DNA of 64,000 bases, from assembly GCF_028389875.1 (NCBI RefSeq), contig NC_084702.1, positions 72,203,582-72,267,581 on the forward strand. The letters run 5' to 3'. This document shows, piece after piece, positions 28,601 through 39,946 of the stretch. The notes beneath the pieces were generated by a model that ran no database searches, had not been told where the DNA came from, and saw nothing but the letters and a program-made list of their open reading frames with translations. Position numbers and translations under genes: made by a program. The DNA is from Rhea pennata (taxonomy: Eukaryota > Chordata > Aves > Rheiformes > Rheidae). The stretch's first letter is position 1. Each line of letters starts with the position of its first letter.

Positions 28601-29510
28601 CGATGTCCCATTCGGCTGTCCTGCACTCAGGGTAAGCTTTGTAACCGCAGGAGGAAAAACACCCTGTGCATCATTCTCTCTCTACTGTGTAAGATTTTCC
28701 AGGCACAGGGCTTGTCAATGTTTACATGGTAACCTGGCGTACGTGGGCTCCCATCCCTGCTGGAGCCAGAGGTGTCTTAGTACAACACAAAGATTGCAAA
28801 TCCACAAAAGGCTTAGGCTTTAGGGCTGTCAGACCTGAATTCTAGTTGTGTTCCTGTGATGAGAAGTTATTAAGAAGAAATAGTCTCTCCTCAGTGAAAA
28901 GCTAGTTTAAATCCGCTCTCGCAGCGAACACCAAAGAAACCCTGCACATCCTGTCACAGTTTTAAGGTTACATCTCACTGGCAGCTAGAACATGCTCTGA
29001 AAATAAAACGAATTATACACTGTTTAAAAATACAGCTGCAAAATGTTTCACTCCTTTTTCTAAAAATAAGAAATATAACACCCAGGATTCAATGTGAGAT
29101 TAAAAAAAAAAAGGAAGATACACTGGGGACATCACAGGCTGCCAGGAGAAAAAACAGGGAAGGCAACAACATTTTCTGCTGTAGGGTGTCAGGTCAGGGT
29201 ATAGTAGCCTGAGCTAATGTTGCTGCAGTTCTTTTGGACCCATCATGGCTCGTGTCCAACTAGACCAGAGGGCTCTAGGGTCTGTTTGCATCCACCCATG
29301 TTCTCATGCCCTTAGTCACCTTAGAGGGAATGGGGTGCAGCTCAACCAGCCTTTGCAGTATCCCTGCCTGGGAGACGGAAAGCCCTGGTCCCTGGCTATT
29401 AATTCTGCCATGCCTTTCAGCTCTGTCAAATCCAGGTTTCTGCAGCTGTATTGTGGCCAGCCAGGCATTTTGCCCTAATTCTGCTTTTCCTCTTTGTATC
29501 CCATGTGCAG

Positions 29511-29613
29511 AGAAACAGAGGGAGTTGGCTCGGAAAGGCTCTCTGAAGAATGGCAACATGGGAAGCCCAGTTAATCAGCAGCCCAAGAAGAACAACGTGA
29601 TGGCACGAACAAG
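29511..29613 (+). CDS. FAM219A: FAM219A coding exon 3
   Basis: The acceptor is catgtgcag and the donor gtaaag (phase 1 in, phase 2 out). After completing a split Glu codon it encodes KQRELARKGSLKNG, NMGSPVNQQPKKNNVMARTR, the strongly basic and most conserved N-terminal block of the family. Confidence 0.96.
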
Positions 29614-32600
29614 GTAAAGGACTGGAAAAGCACTCTGCCATGCTCTGCACTGCCATCCCTAGTGGCCTTATGATGATTGTTACCAAATGTTTGTTGCCAT
29701 TCGCCAATCACCAAACACACTGTGAGTACAGCAATGGCCCTGCCCGGAGCTGGTGGGCCCAAATGCTCCGTACTGTGCTGGATGTTATCCCCAGGCAGAG
29801 ACAGGGACAGCTGGGCTCAGGACCAGTAGAAGGGCATATAAAGGACCAGTGACAATACAGCCCGCAGGGAAGCAGAGGCAGCCCAGCCAGGACATAGGCA
29901 GGGCTTCGATCTGGTTGTCTTGCAGTAGTTTGCAGTAGTCTCACATCCCACATAATCCTACCGGGACGAGAAGGTGCAGTGCAGCTTCATGTACTAGCAG
30001 ACTGGTTTAGAACTTAGTTCTGACTTGGCTCCTTTTATCACAATAGTTCTATTCCATTTTGAAAATGACCCCTTCCCTGTATTGTTTGACTTAACAAAAG
30101 TTTGTGAATAATAACGTGTGTGTGTGCTTTGCTATACATCTCCCCTGCACTTTGAGCAACATGCATAATCATACTATGCTGGAGCTGCTTTGGCACATTT
30201 CTGTATGACAGTATCAGACTGTGCTGCAAACCATTGGAAAAAAAAAAGAAGTTCTTGTCTGAAATTAGCCTGTTCCAATTTTTCTCCAAACAAGCTTCAG
30301 TACAATAGCGTATCACTTACTGCATGCAAGAGGCAGAAATCCCCCTGAGTCCACAGGAGGGCACACTTTGCATGCTATAAGAGAGGTGGCAATTTTTGAT
30401 AGATGTCTTCACTTTAAATGACGGCAGAATCTGCGTGAAAGCTGGATGTGTGTTGATGAATGAGAAGGTTGCATGGATTAGCATACATTGAGTAGAACTG
30501 GAGCTGCAGGTCGGAGCCTCTCTGTATGCAACACAGCCAACAGATGAGGTTTCTTGTTCAAAGTAATTCCCAAAACCCACAGTAGCAGTCATAAATCATG
30601 CCAAGACTTTGTCAAGTTTTGTTTGTAAGTCCCTGCGATGTTGCTGGAATACATCGCATCGCATTGCTCACCACTCTCTGTTTGGAAGTTGAGACCATAT
30701 AAAGGAGCCAGGCCCTTACTGGCAGTTAAAAATCCAGCAAAGGCAAGAAACCCACAGCTGGGTTTTCCAGGCCCACTGCTCCTCACTGTCTTCCAAACAC
30801 AGCTGGATATAGGACTGCTTTTGGCAGTAGGCTGCAGTAACCTCCCAAGGAAGAATGATGGCAGGTTTGCTGCTTGAGAGATTTAGAAACACTGAAATTA
30901 GCAGGTAGAGGTGGTAAGGGGGGAGAAGGTGAGATGAGTATGGGAAATTCATGTAACATTCATGACTTCTGTCAGGAGAAGCTGCTGTTTAAGAGCTGCA
31001 GATGGAAAGAAGAGTAATTTGGGTGGGGAGAGGCAAAGCAGTGACACCTACAGACAAAAGCTTTAGACTAGCCAGTTCAATTTTATTACATTTGTGAATA
31101 CTTGAACACTAAACACCCCTCCACAACCGAATGAAGCCTGCTGGCAATAAACTTGTTCTTCTTAGTTATTCTTCACAGAGCTTTTAGAAGCATTCTATTG
31201 GGATCCTAAAGCAGATGTTAGCAGGCATTGCTTTAGTAGCAGATGTAGCCAAGCTCTGTTGTTCTCCGAGGGCTCAGAGGTGTCTGGCACAGTGCCTCCC
31301 TGGTCCCTCTCTGCATCCCCCAGCTCCCTTGACTTTCTGTGAGCCAAGCAGCATCACAGGCAGAGCCTTAATGGTGCTTCAGAATGATTTGGTCTGTCTT
31401 GCTGTGGACACCCCAACCCCAGGAAGCCAGAAATGCCTACAAACTTGCTCAAATAGCTTGTCTTCACAGTAGAAAGGTTGCAGTCCAATTGGGAATACTC
31501 CAATGAGAGTACAACATGTCCAGGCTTGTAGTTGTCTTTAAGTTTGAGTCATTGGCTTCCTCTAGTCTCTACAAGGGGAAGAAAAAGCCAAAGCCATTTC
31601 CCCGTTTTTAACAGTCTACCTTTCTATCAATTATCTTTTCTTTCACTCAGACAATGTGTGTTGCCTCTCCTTGCCCCTACTCCACCTCCTCCTCTTTCCC
31701 TGGGTTTTGGTTCCTCTATAGTATCTTTCCGATCTCCTGACATCTGGCCTCTAGTACCAGGTTACCTTCACCGTTCTGTCTCCTCCTGGGGTGAGGGCAC
31801 AGCCAGCCTTGAGGGTGAAAGGATCTGGATGCATAATGCACCCAGCCCTCCTAAGACCAAATTAAGTGTGAACAAGGCCAATGTGATGCTGGCACGCTCC
31901 ACTACGAGCTCAGGCAGAGCCCACGACACCATCCGCAGCATTTCCACGCAGCCAGATATTAGACTGCTGACAGAAATACTAACATCAGTACAGCCCTTTG
32001 CAAGCTGGGCGCCTGCCCGCTAGGAACTGTTCTGGGAGAACAGCTCATTTCGTGTAGATCAGCAGCATGACATTGTTAAGTGATCAGCAGTCTCTCTCCT
32101 GTAGCTAACTAGTACCATTCATCCCTTTGCCTCGTATCAGATCATGTTCCAGACTCCGACCCATGTTATTCTGTTAAAATTGATTGACTGTCTTCTCTCT
32201 GTAGTCCACTCTGAGCATAAGCTAAACTCAGATTTTGTCATAACATATTTCATGTTGGGTAACCAAAACCATCAAGACAAGAAGCTAATACTAGATCACC
32301 TGCAGATGAAAACAGGTACGACTGAAACCCAGCTTTGTTGCAAGTACAGTGGAAAGCAAAGGTAAGGACAGTTAGGATGTGAGGGAAAGACTTTGATCAG
32401 AGACAAAGATAGTATCACAGTTACAGAAAAATTAAACTTATGTATTGTTAAGAAAAAAGTAATTTCTCAACAAAAAGCTATAGTGGTTTTTTTAATCAAG
32501 TGAATTGCACCACAAAGGACTCTTCTCCCAGATTTCCGGATAGTGATTTGTTTATTCAAGACAGTAACAGCTGCCAGTGAGCATAATTGGAGGTGTGACT

Positions 32601-34044
32601 TGAAAATCAGAGAGTGAGCATGGAAGTCAGTACCTCTGACATCTCTCCAGGCAGGCTGCCTCTGCCAGATCACAGCTTCAGTTGCTGGTTCCAGACATCT
32701 TTGCTTCTTGACTTCCTTCCTAATTGCTTTAGGATTAGAAGGACTCTGAATGCTGTGGGAATGGTTCTGAGTTTTGTAAGTAGATCCCATTTTGTACAGT
32801 TCTCTGGTGCCAGAGGTTGGAAATTATATATAAATTTTAAAATTAAATTTTTAGTCTTGAATTTCAGTGAGCACAGTAAAAAAATGAGCCTGTATGCCTG
32901 CTTTGATGTAGCTTTGGATATATTCTGCTCTTCCTGAGCTTTGCCAGTCTTCAGTGCCTGGCAGGCCTTTGTATAAATTGTAACAAACAGCTTCCTGAAA
33001 TTTTCTGGGGAGAAGCTGAAGAGCATTGCAGCTCATTAAAGAGTGGTTGGAGCATGGATGGGATGAATTATCATCTTCAGGTTTATATTTCCCAAACTCT
33101 TAGTGAAGCCCTTCTCCACTGTTGTGTGTCATTAAACACCAGTTCTTAATTTAGAAGCAGATTTGGGTTAATCCACTGAACAAGAAGGTGTTCATCCTAC
33201 TCTTACTGTTCCCATGCACTGAACACAGACTCTTACTCCATTTTCCCGTTTTCTTGGTTCTTATTTAAATATGAACCAAAATCCTTATGCAGTTTTGTAG
33301 ATAAAAAGGGAGTTGTGTGTTGTGAACCAGATATCATTGAATTAATGCATTTTTTTTTACCTAGAAGCTCTCAAGTCTAAATTCCATTACATTATTCTCT
33401 CAGACAATTAAAGGTGCAAACTCATAGTCAGCTTTTGTAATGCTTCTAATGAACTAAAAGTCATTATAAAATAATGGGATTTTGAAAGTGCTAATCTGAC
33501 TGGACTTTTACACTGCACCCACCAGCTCGTATTTCTCATATTATTAAATTTAGGAGTGACAGCTCAGAAGTGTTCTATTGTGGGGGCTGCGTAGGAATTC
33601 AGACCCAATGGCTAAATCCCTGATTTTGAATAGCAGGAGTACCAAGCCACTTGCCCTTGCCTCCTTCTCCCATTTGCTTACTGGCCAGTGTCACTTATTC
33701 ATTGCTAGGAAACACAAAACAAAAATGAGCAGTCTGATATGACAAACAATGCTGGCTGAGCAGGTTCACAAGAGTGAAGCACGGGGTGTCCCAACTGTTT
33801 TGTCTTCCAGAGAGGAATGGGTTCCCAAGGCATGTTCAGCATTCATTCTTGTGAAATTGCCCTAAACTAGCCAGAGACACAACTTACTTTCTCTGAGTTG
33901 TACCAATGTAAAGTCTTCATCAGTGAGGATGGACTTGTGAAAAAATGAAACAGGGAAAACCTCACTATCATGTGACTGTGCCCTAGGCTATGTATGGTAC
34001 TGAGCTTTATTGTGTGGTTAATGGACAACATTTAATTATTTCAG
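29614..34044 (+). other. FAM219A: FAM219A intron 3
   Basis: A 4.4-kb intron with donor gtaaag and acceptor ttatttcag. No repeat, RNA gene or coding exon is recognised. The longest ORF (163 codons, 31532-32023) has no family resemblance and no splice support. Confidence 0.85.
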
Positions 34045-34125
34045 GCTCGTCGTTCCCAATAAAGGCTATTCATCATTAGATCAGAGTCCAGATGAAAAGC
34101 CACTGGTAGCCCTGGATACGGACAG
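34045..34125 (+). CDS. FAM219A: FAM219A coding exon 4
   Basis: The acceptor is ttatttcag and the donor gtatgc (phase 2 in, phase 2 out). It encodes LVVPNKGYSSLDQSPDEKP and LVALDTD after the split Arg codon, matching the family closely. Confidence 0.96.
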
Positions 34126-34503
34126 GTATGCAAAGTGTTAATAAGATGATACACCAGCCAGGTTTTTGTGCTAGAATGTAACATTGAAGCTAACTCCTCC
34201 TTGGACTTCTACTGAAACTATTCTTGCAGACCACTCTCCCTCTTCCACTCTCCCTCTTCCTTGCTGTTCCCTTTGGCATACGCTGTAAGTGGTCTCTGTG
34301 TGTAAACAAGTAGGAAGAGACATGAGTTAAGAGCACTTTTATTAAAAGGTCTGAGGTTCACAGATGAAAGTTGCTCTCCAAACCGCCTTGGTATAACTTC
34401 TCTGTGCCTAAAGGATAGCTTCATGGCACAAGATAGGACTAACTAAGGAATACAAATCTCTTTAATTGTTTCCTTCTTTGCTATATGTTGTCCTTCCTTG
34501 CAG
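34126..34503 (+). other. FAM219A: FAM219A intron 4
   Basis: A 378-bp intron with donor gtatgc and acceptor cttgcag. It includes a small direct duplication of ccactctccctcttcc near 34231-34260. Nothing else is seen. Confidence 0.85.
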
Positions 34504-34558
34504 TGATGATGACTTTGACATGTCCAGATATTCCTCTTCGGGATACTCATCAGCTGAG
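34504..34558 (+). CDS. FAM219A: FAM219A coding exon 5
   Basis: The acceptor is ccttgcag and the donor gtgagt (phase 2 in, phase 0 out). It encodes a Ser followed by DDDFDMSRYSSSGYSSAE, the acidic serine/tyrosine cluster that is the likely phosphorylation-rich part of the protein (inference from composition). Confidence 0.95.
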
Positions 34559-35764
34559 GTGAGTTATACTCTGTCCTGCCATGCTTGCCACAGATGCTAA
34601 TATTAGAGCAGACAGAAGTGGCTTAGAGTAACCTGTGCAGCCACAAATGGCTATGTGAATCTGGAAGAGGTTGTGGCAGAAACTGTGTCATGTTTCTTCC
34701 TTCTTCAGTGATCTAGTTGGCTCACTTCCCTCACTGCTATGGCGCAGGCACGAATTTACCTGCTGTCTGTTTTCACAGCTATCTTTAACTTCACTCAAGC
34801 TTTTCCCAGTTCTACTCAGGCCTGCAGTGTTGGCCCATGATGTGCAAAAAGCATCAACCTGCCTGTCATAGCAGCTCAGCAACTGTCTACTTCCTAAGAA
34901 CACAAATAGGGGCTCTGTGGGCATGCTGTTGTTTCCAGTTCCTGGGAGGATCAGGGTCACCCAATGTATGTTTACTTGAAGCAGACAGAAATTTCAGAGA
35001 GAACTTGCAATCCTAAACTTCTGCCCTTTCAAGGAGAAAAGGCAGGAACTTAAGGCTTGTTAATCTCTCTGTATTGTCTCTGAATATATTCCCAAGCCCT
35101 CTGGGGAATTAGCAGCTCAGCCTCTGGCTACTGTTTCTATAGGATCTGAATTTACATTTGGCCAACAGCTCTGAGCAGCCATTCTGCACACAAGCCACTG
35201 GGAGCTCTTCCCCCTTGCATCCCTTCTTTGGGCAAAATACCTTTGAAACTTTATCAAGAGTGGAGACCAGATCAAATGATTTGGTCTTCTCTGGGCCCTT
35301 GCATAAAGCATTGTTCATTCAGGTGTGACTAGACAGCACTTGAATCTGAATCTACAAAGAACCAAGTACTGCCAGCAGGGACTTTACCCCCTTTCAACTT
35401 CTACAGTGCCCTCAACTTGTAGGCGGGGCTGTCCTGCTGCAAGCCTGTTTATTATCATTACTATTACATTACTTTAAATGAGGACTCATCTTCATAGAAA
35501 CAGTATTCCAGAATAAAATAGAATATTAACTTCAAGAACTACAGCTGCTCTGGAATGTCTCACTCTGTAGATATTCCTGTTCTGGAATAAGTGAGAACAA
35601 CAGAAGGCAGTCCTTATCTGTGCTCAAAACCTGGGACTCTTCTGTTGGTGGAACAGTTGATAATGATAGGGAAAAGTATTTCAGAATAAGTGACCTCCCT
35701 GCACTTCCGACCTGTCAGAAGGAAGAAGTCTCAAGTATTTGACTGTTTGTCTATTTGTCTGTAG
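34559..35764 (+). other. FAM219A: FAM219A intron 5
   Basis: A 1.2-kb intron ending in a tandem acceptor, tagcag at 35762-35767. No other feature is recognised. Confidence 0.85.
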
Positions 35765-35923
35765 CAGATCAACCAAGACTTGAACATCCAGCTGCTAAAG
35801 GATGGGTACCGTTTAGATGAGATCCCAGATGACGAGGACCTCGACCTAATCCCCCCTAAATCGGTCAACCCTACCTGCATGTGTTGCCAAGCCACCTCCT
35901 CCACCGCCTGTCACATCCAGTAG
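35765..35923 (+). CDS. FAM219A: FAM219A last coding exon
   Basis: It encodes QINQDLNIQLLKDGYRLDE, IPDDEDLDLIPPKS, then VNPTCMCCQATSSTACHIQ and a TAG stop, identical in layout to the mammalian C terminus. The upstream acceptor is a NAGNAG (tagcag): the first AG gives a leading Gln, the second starts three bases later at 35768 and omits it. The four cysteines near the end could be acylated or bind metal; this is inference. Confidence 0.97.
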   Translation, partial: QINQDLNIQLLKDGYRLDEIPDDEDLDLIPPKSVNPTCMCCQATSSTACHIQ

Positions 35924-38900
35924 TGAGGCCGGCAGGCTGTGATCAGTGCTTTCCACTATAACTGTAAAACTTAACAGCCATTGCTTCCTCCTATGGTAGG
36001 ACGTGCACCTCTTTGTGTTCATGGAGCCAGGAGAAACCAAAAAATCCATTTTATGATTGGTTGATAAGTTATTTTAAGCTATGGTTAAACAAAGCAGAAG
36101 TTTCTCAAAGTGCCAGGCAGTGCCTAGCGGAACTGACTGGTCTGGAGAATGAATGCAGAAGAGCCCAAAGATACCTCCTTGGTAGGCACTGGAGATGATT
36201 TGTAAGGTGTCTGTTCCAGAATAGGAAGGATCAGATGGGGCTCCAGTTAATCCTACCCAACAAAACCAATCCATTTGCAAGATCAGAGTTGAGTCTGAGA
36301 TGCCAGGGATTTTTAACCAGGGAAGGAGGTCAGTTCTTAATTCATTCACTAAACCTGATCAGTTTGTATCAACCAAAATTATTCCGTAATCAGGGCACAG
36401 GCATGGGAACAGAGTAGGGCATTCAATATTATGGCAGATCTAGCCAGGACTAACATAACACAATTCTTTCACTTGCAAAGAGATCAAGTAGATAGCATTT
36501 CACTCTGAGTCACTACTAACTAGAACTGTCTTGTCGCATACCAATGCAGTCTACCCTTAGTTCCACATTAAATTATCATCAATCAGATCAGATTCAATCT
36601 GCAATCCATCCAAACTCTTCTAGGATTCAGTCCTTGCTGGAGAATACCATGCTCATGGATACTCCAGTCACATTTACTGACTTCAGCCTATGCTTAATTC
36701 CTGTGAGACCCATATGCTTTCAAAAATGTTAAACTTTGTTCAAAAAAGAAAAAATTAGCCCTGCACCAAAACAGGACAAGCTGTAGAGTCTGAAGGTCAG
36801 TATGGAAAAAGCTAGTTGAAGAAAGCACATTTCTATGGGACTCAAACGTTTATGTTCTCTTGATGCTGAGTCTTTGCATGCCTACAGAAGAGATTTGTTA
36901 ACACTGAAGGCATCTATGTGGTGGTGGCATACATTAACAGAGTTTTCAGCAGCAGAGAGAATATGAACAGATTCAGCTCAAAAAAAGCCATGAGAGGAAG
37001 CTGCTGTTTATCTCATCTCTTCCCTCTTCTGAACCAAGTTTTGTTTGTGTTAGAACACTGTCCTGTGTAGGGAACGATTGTGTTTATTTGGTGCTGGAAT
37101 GATCAGGAAACATAGTGGTAAATTAGTTGCTGGACTGAATTACCAGTTCACCAACTGTTCACCAAATGAATGTACATTCATTTCTGGAATTAGGAAATGT
37201 GTTCTCTCTCTCTGGTCAGTCTTCAACTGTTGGCTTCAGAATACCTGGAACTCAGGTTATGATTGGGCTGGCATTTTTCGTTGAGAAAAAATCCTTTGAC
37301 ACAGACACAACTGTGTATTTTTCTGCTCTTTCATGAAGGACTGCCTGCCTTGCTTCTGTGCTTGCTTTAGATCCTGTGAAGGCAAGAAGTGAGGAAAATT
37401 ATAAGTTTCCCGTGCAAATTTCCTTTCAAAATTCCTCTGCATCACAAGAAAGAGCCTGAATTCCACCCCAAAGTGCAGATCCTCTGTTTGAAATTTGCAC
37501 ATAGTTGGTTGAGTCTTTAAGAAGTCCTCTTAGTGATTAGGAAAAAACGCTTGTTTTTAAACATTACAGGTTTTTAACTCTGTGCATGCAAGGCACGGTA
37601 TAGTACATGGTGTGATCAAAAGATCAGACACATAGGAATCTCTGGGCTCTACTATTCACTAGTTGACTGTGGCTGACCACTAAAGCTGTATTTGCCCTCC
37701 TCCATAAAACAGGGGCCTTGCTATCTCCCAGGGAACAGAGATCATTGGGCAGTGTTGCTTACTAAGCAGATCTGCTTCCCCGTGCAAAAGTGCTAGTTAA
37801 CTTGCCAACTTCTCTAGGAAGAGAATGCTCCTTACTTGAATTTCTCCTCCTTTGTAATCACAGGTAACACTAAGAAAGAATATTTCCAAAACATTTCTTA
37901 AGAAGCACAAACCATCAGGTCCCCAATTCTTCACTTCTTCCTTCATGAGCCTGCTTTTCTCTCCAATGCTGGCTCAGGTGTGAGATTAGCCAGTTGACTG
38001 GAGGGAGAAGAAGAGCTCTCACAACACAGGCTAAGGAGAAGAAAAGGGGGGAAAAAACTTTCTTAAGGAGTCTTTTTCTTAAGTGTGGAATCTGGTCAAA
38101 ACTTAACAGCAATCCCATGGTCAAATCAAATCCTACAGGACATGGCCAACTCTCTTTCAATGTTCATTGTCCTAAAGCAGGATTGTACAATTCAGCATTG
38201 GTACCATGCAAATTCCTTGTCCTATTTATCCTCCAGTTTCTGTGTCTGTCTCTTCCAAACAGGCTACACAAACTCAATCTTCCCCAGAACCTTTGCCCCA
38301 GAGCACAGAGCATTTTGCCGTACCTGCTAGAACAACGAGGTGTCCTGCTTACAAGGGTAAAGCTTGGCAGATTGTAGGTCGCATGGGTCTCTGTCACACT
38401 ATCTCTGTGTTCAGGGAAAGATGGAGCAAGACATGCTGAGACTGAGTCTTCCAAGGCTACACCCCCCCTCTGAAGGACAGACCTCCCCTAATAACCTTTG
38501 CCCAGTGCAGCACTATGAAGTCCTTTTATTGCCCCTATTACTCGTCTGTTTTTTGCCTGCTACGTGCCCTGAAGCAATCCTACAGCCCTGCAGTTGCCCG
38601 CAACCCTTTGCACTGTGTGATATGGACCTGCTTTCAGCGTAACCCTTTAGGGTCCCTGGGAGAACACTACAATTGCATATAGGACTGAAAGAGATGAGTT
38701 TAAATATTATCTACAGCCAGTGCTTCCCCCCAAGTACAGAGAGAAGCACAAACCAAGTGTTTTTCCCTGCTCACAGAAGTAGTTGGTTGCACAAATAGCT
38801 GGTTTGGCATGATAGTACAGGACCATAAAATGGCAATTTTTTGGCTTCTCCTCTCTATGTTTTGTGTTCATATATTTTATTAGGGGAATTAAGTAGAAAG

Positions 38901-39924
38901 GGTGGGAAAAGTAGTTACCTGTGTAGGGTTGTTTTCAGGAAGGCTGAATGAATTAAGGCAATGCACATGTGGCTATCACAGAAAATGGACCACTAACCCT
39001 TCTGAACCGCAGCCCCTTAAGCAGGTTATGACTGTGGGGTGTGTTTGTTGGCTCGCTGTGGAATACAACAGACAACCCGGCAGGACGTATTAACTGCAGA
39101 TTGGGTTGGCTTTCCCTGTCTGGTCTCACATTTGGACCTTTGCTTCAGCCGGAAAGTTTTCCTTGTGCCCTCAGTGGTGGTTAGGCTGTGGTGACTCTCC
39201 CTGGGAAGGTGTGTAGATATGTTGCCATTCTGTCACTGCTCTCCTTAGATCAGTTTGGGCTGCCATAGCCCAGAGAAGGCGAGAGCGAAGAGTGCAGTCC
39301 TGTCTGTCTATTATAGCATTATAAAGCCCTGAAGTCTACAAAGCTTCTGGGCACTGTTCTGGCTGCAGATCACTTGCAAGAAAGCAAATCATTCCTTGTT
39401 CCAGTCTTTGCACTAAACCAGATAGTCTTCTCAGGCCCCATTTCCAGTTCAAAGCCCTGCAGAATACCAAGGGGAGGAGCACAACAGAGCATGAAAGGCT
39501 GCATCACTGTCCATCTAAATTACCACGCAAATAGGATAACTTCTTATATTGACACTGGCCCTCCACAAAAGAATTTGCATTTGATGCCCCCTAAAGCCAG
39601 GCTGGGTTTTTGTTAGGACCTCTACAATTTTAGTATCCAAATTACCTGAGTGTAAGTGAATCCTTTCCTTCTATCAGATTTTAATTTTGTCCTTGAACGC
39701 GAGCTAGCTTTGGACTGCCAAGTCTCAGCTCTCAACTCTTGTCTCTCCTATCAGTCTGTAAACTCCCTATTTCAAGATACCTGTGCTCAAGAAAAGCTGA
39801 ATGTGAATATCTTGGTGTTGAGAGAGGTGTCTGGGTACCATGATGTAGTCTGCCTTTCTGATGGTTTTATTATAGGATTTGTCTGGAAGAAGGCTGATGT
39901 CCAGACAACTATCCTAAAGGCTCA

Positions 39925-39946
39925 TCTGATAAGATATCTTATCAGA
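39925..39946. repeat. 22-bp perfect palindrome with two GATA sites
   Basis: The sequence is its own reverse complement over 22 bases; its core is AAGATATCTT, flanked by TCTGAT and ATCAGA. Each half carries TGATAAG, a strong match to the WGATAR motif, so the site holds two GATA motifs facing each other. It lies 4 kb after the FAM219A stop codon. Regulatory use is inference. Confidence 0.85.

Larger units (their letters stand above)
851..29510 (+). other. FAM219A: FAM219A intron 2 (28.7 kb)
   Basis: This is a single long intron with a consensus donor gtgagt and an acceptor ending atgtgcag. It contains decayed CR1 LINE pieces (about 2467-2602, 3340-3665, 13185-13400), a short 30-bp tandem duplication (14632-14680), GT-rich and TA microsatellites (about 16672-16722 and 22519-22565) and an AT-rich stretch with TAATTA sites (20110-20180). 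The ORFs present in both strands are short, lack splice or codon support, and are interrupted everywhere. No gene is seen on the opposite strand. Confidence 0.85.
751..35923 (+). other. FAM219A: FAM219A gene body (5 of 6 coding exons)
   Basis: Five exons join with matching phases (100, 103, 81, 55 and 159 nt) into 165 codons plus stop, aligning end to end with residues 21-185 of the mammalian FAM219A (C9orf25) protein as I know it. The protein is small, soluble and acidic, with no membrane segment or signal peptide. It has a basic N-terminal half (ARKGSLKNG), a serine/aspartate-rich centre (DDDFDMSRYSSSGYSSAE) and a cysteine-rich end (TCMCCQATSSTACHIQ). The family has no established biochemical function. 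The serine/tyrosine-rich acidic centre suggests phosphorylation and the C-terminal cysteines suggest lipidation or metal binding; both are inference. SPMIP6 and MYORG follow on the same strand, as in human. Intron 2 is the dominant feature at about 28.7 kb. Confidence 0.95.
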
